This document shows positions 9,421 through 17,470 of a DNA stretch of 26,710 nt, piece after piece. Below the pieces are notes generated by a model. The model worked only from the letters and a program-made list of their open reading frames with translations. It did no database searches and was not told the origin of the DNA. The position numbers were made by a program, and so were the translations under genes. Every line of letters starts with the position of its first letter. The first letter of the stretch is position 1. Source of the DNA: Chara braunii (taxonomy: Eukaryota; Streptophyta; Charophyceae; Charales; Characeae); the NCBI GenBank assembly GCA_003427395.1, contig BFEA01000089.1, positions 1,632,423 through 1,659,132 on the forward strand. The letters run 5' to 3'.

Positions 9421-9565
9421 TTCAGGTCTCTCAGTTATAGGATTGGTCTGAATAAACTTTGGCAACGTCAATCTCATCATGTTTCCCAAGCCAAAAAAAA
9501 GGTCGGGCAGCGTCTGACCTTGAAATAATCGGGCAGAAACCCTCTCAGGGGTTTTTGTCCCGACA

Positions 9566-10010
9566 CCGGGGCATGGAAGTTCCCTTCCCTCCACTCAGGG
9601 ACCGCCTCCTTATCAATATGGAAGCGCCGAGGGGCTGGAACTCTAGCCAGAAATGTATTTTTCAGCTGCTGAGGCTATATACACTGTGGACAGCCTGGAA
9701 AAGAAGATGCCAAAGGGTGGTAGGCGATAACCCCATGACCATAATGGAAGCCAGAGTAACNNTGTACAACCTGNTGGAAANGNACATCAGAGCCCNATGG
9801 CTGCGAGCCAAGAAGCAAGCGGAGAAGCAGGGAGAGTTGAATCCAGGAAAGGCTAAGGAAATAATTGACAAATTTCGGACAAGGGTGCTAGCAGGGGGCA
9901 AAGTAGCGTCATTGGAAGTGAAAGTCTTAAGCTTCCATTGGTTTAAGGACGATCTCCAAGACTCACCGTACGAGGACGAGAATCGGGACCCGGAGCTGGG
10001 ACTACCATAA
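9566..10010 (+). pseudogene. LINE ORF2 part 4: C-terminal end
   Basis: C-terminal piece of ORF2 after the 5-kb insertion. The frame resumes with GMEVPF at 9570 and contains LLRLYTLWTAWKRRC, the Trp-rich block that plant LINE ORF2 proteins carry downstream of the zinc finger. A basic helical tail follows, then TAA at 10008-10010. An upstream ATG near 9459 belongs to the insertion and is not its start. Six N bases (9761-9796) match the pattern of the main ORF2 body. The codon before the insertion (4527-4529) and GGC at 9570 are in the same register. Confidence 0.75.
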
Positions 10011-10603
10011 GCCGCGGGAAGGAGGAATTATCTGCAGAAAAGGAGGCTCCCAAGGGCAGGGCCGAGGATAGGAACGACGCAAGGGCGGGTGTGACGTGCC
10101 CGCTAGGAAATGGTCTTACAGACAGCTCAGAAGGGGACGGATGACAAGTTAGTGAAGGGGGGGAGTAACGGATGACAGATTGCTAATTAAGGCATCTAAG
10201 GAAGAGCAGGGTTTAGGGTTTAGGGCTTAAGGTTTTTCAACATTTGATATGTAGGGGAAGGGTTTTAGGGAAGTAGGAGAGAACACAGAATTTTAGGGTG
10301 GATTGATTATGGGGGGCAGGAAAGACATTCAGCAGCAAAGGAAGATCTCTTCCTAGGTTTATCAGGGATTTTCTGGCAGAGCTGTTAGGGCAGGTCTGAG
10401 AGGGAAGAGAGACTCAAAGGCAAGCTGACAGTCAATCCTCCAGCAAGGGTGGAGTAATCAATGCTGTTCAGGGGTCCTCCGGCCAGACGGGAGGAAGCGT
10501 GTGTTGTTAATATGTATTGCATTATACTGCGACTTGCCGGTGGAATAGGAACCGGACTGACGCTCCCCAGAATAGAAGGAGCCAGGTCCATAAGGCGCTG
10601 TTT

Positions 10604-10604
<1 letters not shown>
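10011..10604 (+). other. LINE 3' UTR with telomere-like repeats and 3' hairpin
   Basis: Non-coding and G-rich. AGGGTTTAGGGTTTAGGG at 10208-10225 gives plant-type telomere units, and further TTTAGGG-like words occur up to 10300. Just before the tail, GCTCC (10562-10566) pairs with GGAGC (10578-10582) around CCAGAATAGAA. The same hairpin occurs near the ends of two small retroposons at 10890-10911 and 20744-20766 on the other strand. Confidence 0.75.

Positions 10605-10634
<30 letters not shown>
10605..10634 (+). other. LINE poly(A) tail
   Basis: Thirty A residues, then CAA and the right target-site duplication at 10638-10649. Marks the 3' end of the LINE. Confidence 0.9.
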
Positions 10635-10635
<1 letters not shown>

Positions 10636-10637
10636 AA

Positions 10638-10649
10638 AGGATCACATGT
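10638..10649. repeat. Right target-site duplication of the LINE
   Basis: Exact copy of AGGATCACATGT at 254-265. Confidence 0.9.
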
Positions 10650-10707
10650 GTTGCTCCTCGCCCGCTGCTTCGTATGAATAGTGAGGTGGCTACATCATCA
10701 CATTAGA

Positions 10708-10711
10708 TAAC
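10708..10711. repeat. Left target-site duplication of the gypsy element
   Basis: TAAC directly before the LTR start TGCG; TAAC also follows the 3' LTR at 19850-19853. An extra A on both sides makes ATAAC if the last LTR base is counted. Confidence 0.7.
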
Positions 10712-11958
10712 TGCGAGGGTTTATGCCTTCGGCATAGGGCCCTGCAGCAGGCGCCTGCCTGCCCTACGTGAAGGTGGGCCCCCTGAATCTCTTTTTTCTT
10801 TTTTTTTTTCCGAAAATAGCCCTTGTGTAAGCCCTCGATCCCGGTGGTGGTAAGAGAACCGTCCGAATTGAGGGCTTATTTGTCGCGCTGCTCCATCTAT
10901 TGGTGGGGAGCGGCACCTGCTGGAAACCGGGTCCAACGTCCCATTGATACATCTTATAACACAGAGATTGCTGTTTATTGTTTCCTATGACTATGGTCGT
11001 TTCTGTCCTCCTGAATCTCAATGCACCCTGAACTCGTCAATTTTCGCAAATCTTGGTCGGCGCCATACAGTTGCCACATGCCAGTTGGTTACATCCGCCT
11101 TGCTCGTGAGAAGCCAAAATATTTGTGAGCCTTCTAGGATCTTCCGGCACGTAGTGTCAGCAGGGAGCATCGAGCATTTGTGCCTGGGTGGTTAGGCATG
11201 CCTAACCAATTCGGTCCCAGGCCACTATCTGAACGGGCCTGGGCGCAGGCACTTTGGCCGATACAGAAGCTACTGGAAACTCGGTCTCACGAGGGAAGCG
11301 CGGCAAAGCGCCCTCCACTTTCCATATAGGAAAGGGCAGGGCACAGGGAAGGACATTCAGGCACTCGCGATTAGAGGCGGCAGTGCTGCTGGAGTTAGCG
11401 CTCACAGGCTGCTGCGCTAGCGCTAAGGTGCGTGCATGTGCAGACATGCAAGCTGCAGGGTGCTGCTGAGGCCAGCGCCATACCCAACTCCCATATTCAG
11501 GCATGGCTTGGACATAGCCAGTGGAGGTGGTGGTGGTCTTCGTGTATGGGGGAGAAGAAGTGGGTGAGAAAGATGAGGGAGAGAGAGAGAGAGCGATGAG
11601 GTTGGTGATGTGAAGGCACGTACCTGGTCTTGGCGATGGTCTACAAGGGTCGACATCTTCATGTACTCCGGTTCTGCTGCTGACGTCAACAGGATGCATT
11701 GTCAATTTGTAGGCTGATAGTAGGCTGTGTGATCGTAGTCTGGGCGCTGAGCGCCAAGTAGGAGGAAGGACTTTGAATATATATGTTGGTGGTGGCAAGA
11801 GTATGCTCTCATTGACATTCAGATTCAGTGCTTTGTTTCTCCATTGGTGGAATATCAGTGCATGACTGCTTTCTGGACAGCGTTTGGACTTGCTGGCTTT
11901 AAATGTGATTTTGCACACTACGATTTCTGTCATTTCACTATCGCTCATTTTCCGTGCA
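10712..11958 (+). repeat. 5' LTR of the gypsy element
   Basis: Starts TGCGAGGGTTTATGCC and ends TTTTCCGTGCA, matching 18834-19849 throughout. It is longer than the 3' LTR because of a 218-bp insertion plus its 10-bp duplication. A hairpin TATGCC/GGCATA sits at 10722-10736 and a 20-bp palindrome TGGTTAGGCATGCCTAACCA at 11189-11208. The run ATATATAT at 11777-11784 is a possible TATA element, changed in the 3' LTR. Minus-strand frames cross the LTR but are not credible genes. Confidence 0.92.
10792..11009 (-). mobile_element. Small poly(A) retroposon inside the 5' LTR
   Basis: 218 bp absent from the 3' LTR and flanked by the 10-bp duplication CCTGAATCTC (10782-10791 and 11010-11019). The T-rich left end is the poly(A) tail of a minus-strand insertion. 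Read on the minus strand it contains the hairpin GCTCC/GGAGC (10890-10911) with an AATAGA loop. An upstream segment of about 55 bp (to about 10943) is shared with the retroposon at 20712. It is a SINE or a truncated LINE copy; no Pol III promoter or coding is clear. Confidence 0.88.
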
Positions 11959-11961
11959 ATT

Positions 11962-11973
11962 TGGTATCGGAGC
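11962..11973 (+). promoter_or_regulatory. Primer-binding site, initiator tRNA-Met
   Basis: TGGTATCGGAGC, one base from the plant consensus TGGTATCAGAGC that is complementary to the 3' end of initiator tRNA-Met. It lies three bases after the 5' LTR end. It sets the plus-strand orientation and the LTR boundary. Confidence 0.9.
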
Positions 11974-12593
11974 TGGCTCCTTCGCAATAGCTGTTTGGTG
12001 CTTCGCTGGATATGGTGGGGCAGTGATAATGCTTGTGCGTGGGAATGTGGCGGCCTAGTGTCGTGTGGGCGCGCCAGGAAGGCTATGTGGTGACATATGG
12101 GGTGCACGCTGGATGACGAGAGCTTGCTGACGTGGCGTTTAAGCCGAGGTGGAACTACATTGTATTGTGGGTTGTGCCGAGGCATTGACCGGGCATCATT
12201 GTGAGGTACGCTGCTCCTTACCTTATCTACCCTCTTCGTTACTTCTTACCGTGAGGAAGTGAGTTTTGTCTTGAGAGTCTTCTTATTGTGAGGTGTCGCG
12301 AGCGCTCAACCTTGAGAATCAACATTCTTCTTGGGTAGCCAGCTGGTGGGAGACGGGCGTTGCCTCTGAAGGGCCCTGGACGAAGCACCCAGGTCAAGGT
12401 CACCATGCCAACCCGCCGAGACTAGTACACGCATGCTTTGCCGCTTGTCTTTGGTTCTGCTTCCTGCGCTGTAGAGGGAACGTGGACTGGCCAGTCCTCA
12501 GTGAGATGCCTACCAGACCGTCTATAAATATTTCTGGCGGGATCTGAGTTGAATTCTGGCTGTGATCGTCATCCTGTCTGCGACGTTAAATAA
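11974..12593 (+). other. Gypsy leader, no clear gene
   Basis: Untranslated region between PBS and gag. The only signal I would mark is TATAAATA at 12523-12530, about 70 bp before the open frame at 12594; its role is unproven. Confidence 0.4.
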
Positions 12594-12836
12594 TTCCTGA
12601 GGACCTTGGGGGCTGTCCTTGATCAGCCAGATCAATCGGATGGAAGGCTTGTTGCACGCGAGGATAAAGAACAGGCAGAACTGGTCATAATCGATTTCCG
12701 AGGCATAGGGGTAGGCCGATTGCACACCTTCAAAAACGCCGCTAAACCAGAGCTTCAGGACATTGACATCAAGCGACTACTCAAGAGGGATACAGGGGGA
12801 GGGAAGATTCCAGTGAACAGCTCGATTGTTTATTAA
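12594..12836 (+). pseudogene. Unidentified coding-like fragment in the gypsy leader
   Basis: Open from the TAA at 12591-12593 to TAA at 12834-12836, about 80 codons, with no ATG near the start. The translation includes ELVIIDFRGIGVGRLHTF and ELQDIDIKRLLKR, which has the composition of a real globular protein and does not resemble gag. AT-rich DNA with AATAAA at 12997-13002 follows, like a gene's 3' UTR. It may be a host-gene 3' end captured by the element. I do not recognise the family. It could also be chance or an extra element ORF. Confidence 0.35.
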
Positions 12837-13124
12837 TGTAAAATTTCATCTTGCATGCACAACCAGCAAATAATTTTGTTTTTTATTTTTTATTAGTTAG
12901 TTGTGACGGACATGCTAACAACTGACAGATAGCTGCAGATAGGTAGTAATCATTCCTTGCTGCATTGCAATCTGTTTCAGACTAGTCAAAAGTATGAATA
13001 AATTTGTTTGTAGGAATCTGAGATTATCTGCTGTTATCGCTTGACTAATTTCTGACAAAGGTGGACCGAACATCTATTTTATTTTATTTAAAATTTGTTG
13101 GATGCCATGCAGCGGTAGGTCCCA
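12837..13124 (+). other. AT-rich leader segment with AATAAA
   Basis: No coding frame. AT-rich, with AATAAA at 12997-13002. Looks like a 3' UTR attached to the preceding frame; GC rises again at 13100 where gag-like sequence starts. Confidence 0.35.
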
Positions 13125-14083
13125 GTGAGGACTCTAGTGCAGGTGAGTGGAGATGACAGTGAGGTCGAGGGACTAGACCAAGATGCTAGGAGGCTTACCC
13201 GGAGACATGCACTCAGTTGGCGGACCACTTTCCTAGTGCTAGAACAAGGAGAGGAAAGGAGACTGCGGAGAGAACCCAGAGAGAGGACGTCATTGCAGAG
13301 GGCTAGGGAAGCAGCAACCAACACCGAAAGGGCACTAGAAGCAGCATTAGCAACAGGCGTTCGAGCCAACGTCGAGGCAGCCATGGCTACCATGTCAGAG
13401 ACCTCATCTCAGGCCTCTTTGTCAGATGTCAGTCAAGGTGTCTCCCAGGTTTCCGTTAGTTAGTCTGCTGGCTTGCAGGTCAGCCAGCAGCAACCCATGT
13501 CAAATGAGGATTATGAGATCCAGCAAGCGGATGCTCTCCACATAGAGTTACAGAGCCATCTGCGGGAAGTAGAGGGAAGGAGAAAGAGAGTTAGGATTAG
13601 AAAAGCCAGATTAAAGGCGAGGGGAGAGGAGTTATGAAAGTTAGAAGCTATAGATGAGTCCACTCTTGATCTTGTAGGACTGTCCCTTTGGAACTCCCTG
13701 TTGAGTGTAGCGGAACTGCAAGCCGTGCAGCAGGAGATGTTGGTTGCACTGATAGCTGGTCAAAACCAGATTCTGACCGCATCGCGGGCACCTCGACCAC
13801 CGGTCAGCCAACCATAGTTTGTTGTAGCTCCCCCTACGGTTGCAGGTCCAGTGATGACGTTGCCGCCGATAGGGCAACCTTTTTCCTCTCAGTTTGGCAT
13901 ACCCCCATCAGGCGGATTAGTACAATGTAGTAGTGGGCAGATTACATTACCTTCTTCACTTCCACAATCAGCGACTGCTGCTACAGGGCAGCCGCATGAA
14001 CAGCAGCCTGTGCAACAGTTACCCCTGCAGCAGCAAGTGTTGCAGCAGTAGCAAACTGGTCCATTGGTTTCACAACCAATTTT
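13125..14083 (+). pseudogene. gag: gag N-terminal region with stops
   Basis: One frame (the 13125 frame) can be followed through stops at 13461-13463, 13635-13637, 13815-13817 and 14049-14051. It gives an Arg/Glu/Ala-rich helical part (ALEAALATGVRANVEAAMAT), then a Gln/Pro-rich linker (QQPVQQLPLQQQVLQQ). This matches the usual order ahead of a Ty3/gypsy capsid. Several stops sit where Gln (CAG) or Arg (CGA) would fit. A 22-bp tandem repeat at about 14064-14102 throws the frame into that of the capsid part. ATG at 13125 is the first in frame but not proven to be the start. Confidence 0.6.
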
Positions 14084-14939
14084 TTGGTTTCACAACCAAT
14101 GCAGCTGGCACAGGGTGCTATACAACCCATGCAGTGGACCTCCAAGATACCCTTGTTGAGTCCTAAACCCTTCTCTAGCGACAAGAAGAAGGAAGAGGAC
14201 CTGGATACCTGGGTGAGGATTGTGCCCACGTACGTGAGGCATGAGCTCACAAGGACCGAGGAAGAGGTTATAGTCGCTGCATCCTGTTTAGAAGGATCTA
14301 CAACCAGATGGCTTTACGGAATAGTACAACAACAAGGATGCGGTCAGAACTTCGATGGTTGGGCACAGGCTCAGGCATTGGAGGAGTTCGTACGAATGGT
14401 CTATAACAGGTGGCATGACCCCCAGGGGCCTGAAAAGGCTACCGACTCGCTAGCTAGTCTAGGATAAAAAAGATATCCGACAGTTACAAACGTCGTAGAG
14501 CGACTGATTGATGTTACTGGTGTGCGGCACGATCCGCAGGTCCTCCTCACAACTTTTTGTGGCGTCTGCCCACAAATGTCAAAAATAAGTTGGTTGAGGA
14601 GGCCTCCATAGATGTACATAACTTCGCGTCGTCAGCGAGAAGGCCTTAGACATAGAGGCTAAGCTTGGGAGTGCCCAACAGAGACCAACAAATGGAAGGA
14701 AGGAAAAGCTTCCTCAGGATTGGAGAAAGAAGGGCAACCTCATGTTCGTTGACCACGGCGGTCAAACGACTGAGATTGACAACTTCTTTGACCTTGGGGA
14801 AGAAACAAAGTTAGATGGGAGTGTAGACACTTCAAATGGTGGAGTAATCGCTCCTATCAAGGAAAAAGCTAAGGGGGTCGGGGAACAGAAAGCAGGCGGC
14901 CCAAGGGTCAATATGACCAAGGAACACCCATATGGGTAA
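14084..14939 (+). pseudogene. gag: gag capsid region
   Basis: Retrotransposon gag capsid-like segment. The frame from 14084 reads FSSDKKKEEDLDTWVRIVP, then EEVIVAASCLEGSTTRWLYG and FVRMVYNRWHDP, the alpha-helical, Trp-containing pattern of plant Ty3/gypsy capsids. It is broken by a TAA at 14465-14467. The continuation TVTNVVERLID is in the same frame, and later parts (KLPQDWRKKGNLMFVDHGG near 14700-14760) are in another frame, ending at 14939. Gag packages element RNA into virus-like particles. At least one stop and one frameshift make it non-functional. Confidence 0.8.
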
Positions 14940-14989
14940 AACGTGATCTAGAGTACGAGGTGTGGCGAGACTGTGTTGCTTGAGGCAGT

Positions 14990-15031
14990 TGCCTAAATTG
15001 TGGCCAGTATGGGCACACAATGACCAAGTGC
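14990..15031 (+). pseudogene. gag: gag CCHC zinc knuckle
   Basis: Reads CLNCGQYGHTMTKC, an exact C-x2-C-x4-H-x4-C knuckle, the nucleic-acid-binding end of gag. It is in the frame of the capsid start (14084), not that of the preceding frame ending at 14939, so a frameshift lies between them. Confidence 0.85.
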
Positions 15032-15196
15032 AAAAATAAGCGGATCGCTACGAAGGTCGCGTCCTCCATAGTGACGGTGGGATCTTGTAACTCTGGTGGT
15101 GCTTCTGCGAGCACTTCGCAGGGAAACACCTCGGGCCAGTAGGAATGTTAGCCGCTCTTACTGGTGCTGAAGTCGTAACCTTCTCCATTTCAAACG

Positions 15197-15625
15197 ATGG
15201 CCAAGGCTATTGACCCATCGATCGCCCCGCAGACAGATCTAGACCAATCGATGCTCTGTTCGATGGATGTGTCTGAGTCCTTAGAGGAGTTAAAAATTGA
15301 GTGGTTAGAGAAGAACCCTAGAGACTCCTGGGCGATGTTGAACAAAGGTTCAAAAGGTGAACATTTCGTGGTAAAAGTCAATGTAGGTGGCCGAAAGGTT
15401 GGCGCCTTCGTAGACATAGGTTTTTCGCGGAACTTCAGCAGTCGTGCTTGTGTGGATAGGCTGGGCTTAGGGGACCAAGTGCAACGGCTTAGCAGATCTG
15501 TAGCATCTACCTTAGCCAAAAAGCAGTCTATGATAGTAAAGGACTATGTCAAGGACATAGTATGCACCTTCTCCTTTTTTTTTTTTTTTTTTTTTGCACC
15601 TTCTCCTATGGAGGAAGAAAACTGA
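15197..15625 (+). pseudogene. pol: Aspartic protease region of pol
   Basis: Would mature the gag-pol polyprotein. GRKVGAFVDIGFSRNFSS occupies the place of the retropepsin active site; the usual D-T/S-G reads D-I-G here, so the catalytic motif is damaged. The frame then meets a 32-nt insertion (a T run plus duplication, 15575-15606) that adds Phe residues and a stop at 15625. Downstream, VSFLVSDKLPFDMLLGMYYL (15631-15690) is the protease C-terminal part in the shifted frame. The ATG at 15197 is the first in frame, inside a polyprotein, so it is not a true start. Confidence 0.75.
15575..15595 (-). mobile_element. Poly(A)-only retroposon insertion
   Basis: A run of about 21 T between two copies of GCACCTTCTCCT (15564-15575 and 15596-15607). 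This is a target-site duplication around nothing but a tail, on the minus strand. It adds 32 nt and shifts the protease frame. Confidence 0.75.
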
Positions 15626-15722
15626 GTTATAAAGTCTCGTTCCTTGTTAGCGACAAGCTACCTTTCGACATGTTGCTAGGCATGTACTACCTCGAGGTTG
15701 CTAAGCTGACTGGGATAGGAAG

Positions 15723-15992
15723 GTGATGATCCACAAATTGCCAAATGGAAGGACCATTAGGCTGGAAAAGTTTAAGGCTAGTAGACTAGTGGAGAACTAT
15801 GGTTGCATGTGCACGTCGTCTTTCTATAACTACTACAAGCAGAATCGCGAGGAAGGTATGTACTTAGTCTTTGTCTATGAAAAAAAGGAGGTTGTAAAAT
15901 CACCCCCAGAGATGGAAGCAGTCGTTGCGCAATATTCAGACCTCTTTGAGGAGTCTAGGGGTGTGGAGAAAGGGAGATTGTCCACGCGATAG
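15723..15992 (+). pseudogene. pol: pol linker ahead of RT
   Basis: Open frame between protease and RT. AVVAQYSDLFEESRGV near the end is the usual lead-in to a Ty3/gypsy reverse transcriptase. It ends at a stop at 15990-15992 because of a frameshift. The continuing homologous frame reads HAIEVVSGSKVPRG, then a TGA at 16025-16027 where Arg (CGA) is expected, then IYRMSPAEL. It has no function alone. Confidence 0.65.
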
Positions 15993-16036
15993 AAGTCGTC
16001 TCCGGTAGTAAAGTACCTAGAGGGTGAATCTATAGG

Positions 16037-16639
16037 ATGTCTCCTGCGGAGTTAGATGAGCTCTACCGCCAACTCAAGGAGCTCACAAAGAAGGGCTGGA
16101 TACTACCAAGTACGTCCCCCTGCGGAGCACCAATTCTATTTATCCCAAAGAAAGGGGGGACCCTAAGGATGTGCATTGACTATAGCGGCCTCAATGCCAT
16201 AACCGTTAAAAACACGAAGCCCCTACCACACATTGACAACTTCTTGGATATAGTGCACAAATGTCGGTACTTTACTAAGATAGATATGAAGTCCTGATAC
16301 CATCAGATTGCTATTAGACTTGAGGACCAACACAAAACCGTTTTTCAAACCAAGTACGGTCTCTACGAGTTTGTGGTGATGCCCTTTGGCCTATGCAATG
16401 CTCCTGGAATGTTCCAACACGCAATGAACCGGATTTTTCATGAGTACTTAGAAAAGTTTATCGTCGTGTACCTCGACGATATCCTTATCTTTAGTAGAAC
16501 TATAGAGGAGCATGTGGACCACGTGAAAATAGTGTTAGGGCTCCTAAGACAACACCAATACAAGGTTAACTTGGAGAAATGCGAATTTTGTCGCACTAAA
16601 ATCTTGCATCTGGGTCATGAGATTTCGAGGATGGTTTGA
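16037..16639 (+). pseudogene. pol: Ty3/gypsy reverse transcriptase
   Basis: RT domain in one frame with one internal stop. Motifs in order are [45 protein letters not shown]-stop-YHQI (TGA at 16295-16297 where Gly is expected), FVVMPFGLCNAPGMFQ and the catalytic VYLDDILIF with YLDD at 16469-16480. The thumb segment CEFCRTKILHLGHEIS follows, then TGA at 16637-16639. The catalytic Asp pair is intact, but the stop and upstream frameshifts make the gene inactive. Copies element RNA into cDNA inside particles when functional. Confidence 0.93.
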
Positions 16640-16740
16640 GGCCGGATGATGCTAAAGTGGCCAGCATACGTGACAGGCCCATACCTCAGTCTGTGAGGTG
16701 AGGTCATTCTTGGGGATGACAGGCTACGATCGCCCATTTT

Positions 16741-17467
16741 GTGAAAAACTACAACACGATAGCCTCTCGTCTAACTAACCTAACGCGCCTTGACACCCCT
16801 TGGGAGTGGACCGAAGAGTGGGAGGCAGCCTTCAAGAGATTGAAGTATGCCCTGATGCACTATGAAGTCCTCAAACTTCCGAATCCTGAACAACCATTTG
16901 TTGTGACCACAGACGCCAACCAATGTGGCATAGGTGCGGTCCTTGCGCAGAAGGAGAGAAAAAAGTTGAGGCCGATCGAGTACATGAGCAAAAAAATGTC
17001 ATCTCAAAAATTAGCTAAGTCCATGTATGAGCATGATCTTTACGCCCTCTATAGAGTGCTGGTCCATTGGAGGCACTACCTCCTAGGCAAATTCTTTTAT
17101 GTGAGATCTGACCATGAGACGCTGCGCTGACCATGAGACGCTGCGCTGGATTAAGACACAACCCATGCTCTCCGACGCACTCAAAATGTGGATTGAAGTC
17201 ATAAACATGTATGACTTCAAGCTCGAGCATCCGAAGGGAGAGTACAACAAAGTGGCTGATGCACTATCGCGTAGGGCAGACTATCTAGGCGCGCTAGTGA
17301 CTGCGTTTGGGATTTCTGATGATGTAACTCGATCTATGGTGGAAGCCTATCAAGTGGCCATTATCATGTCCGAGATAATCCGCAAACTGGAAGCTAAGGA
17401 CAAGGCTACTTCCGATGAGTTTGTGGTGGTTGACGGATTGTTGTTCCTTGAGAAGGCTGGGAATTAA
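16741..17467 (+). pseudogene. pol: RNase H domain with a duplication frameshift
   Basis: Degrades the RNA strand during reverse transcription. From 16741 the frame gives TPWEWTEEWEAAFKRLK, PFVVTTDANQCGIGAVLAQ with the first catalytic Asp, and LYALYRVLVHWRHYLLGKFF, then RSDHETLR with the later Asp. A 19-bp exact tandem duplication (17110-17128, 17129-17147) then shifts the frame. The second frame, from 17114, continues WIKTQPMLSDALKMWIEV and DYLGALV to TAA at 17465-17467. Between RT and RNase H (16640-16740) the connection reads in other frames with several stops. Confidence 0.88.
17110..17147. repeat. 19-bp tandem duplication in RNase H
   Basis: GACCATGAGACGCTGCGCT occurs twice back to back. 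Because 19 is not a multiple of three, it breaks the frame. Confidence 0.9.
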
Positions 17468-17470
17468 CAT

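Larger units (their letters stand above)
4530..9565. mobile_element. 5-kb insertion of unknown type in LINE ORF2
   Basis: Foreign DNA that splits the LINE ORF2. It begins TGTCG (4530-4534) and ends CGACA (9561-9565), short inverted ends like those of LTR or Ginger-type elements. The flanks CTGG (4526-4529) and CCGG (9566-9569) could be a 4-bp target duplication with one mismatch, and removing one copy restores the LINE frame. I found no internal direct repeats that would be LTRs, no PBS and no credible protein. The content is unusual: many near-perfect stem-loops, two hammerhead ribozymes, purine and pyrimidine tracts and several minisatellites. It could be one non-autonomous element or several nested ones. 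The interruption itself is secure; the exact ends and class are inference. Confidence 0.6.
266..10637 (+). mobile_element. L1-like LINE, interrupted by a 5-kb insertion
   Basis: Non-LTR retrotransposon on the plus strand. It runs from the end of a 12-bp target-site duplication (254-265) to a 30-nt poly(A) tail and the matching duplication (10638-10649). It contains the end of ORF1, ORF2 with APE endonuclease, reverse transcriptase and zinc-finger regions, and a 3' UTR of about 0.6 kb. Foreign DNA at about 4530-9565 splits ORF2; without it the element is about 5.3 kb. The 5' end starts inside a reading frame, so the copy is probably 5'-truncated within ORF1. Two frameshifts and a stop inactivate ORF2. 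Isolated N bases cluster only in the ORF2 parts, on both sides of the insertion, which supports the two halves belonging together. Confidence 0.9.

Noticed and set aside
11202-12185. 327-codon minus-strand frame across the 5' LTR and PBS, with a 161-codon counterpart in the 3' LTR
   Set aside because: It is antisense to the LTR, low in complexity (Ser/Pro/Thr/His) and runs through the primer-binding site. Its recurrence in the other LTR follows from LTR identity.
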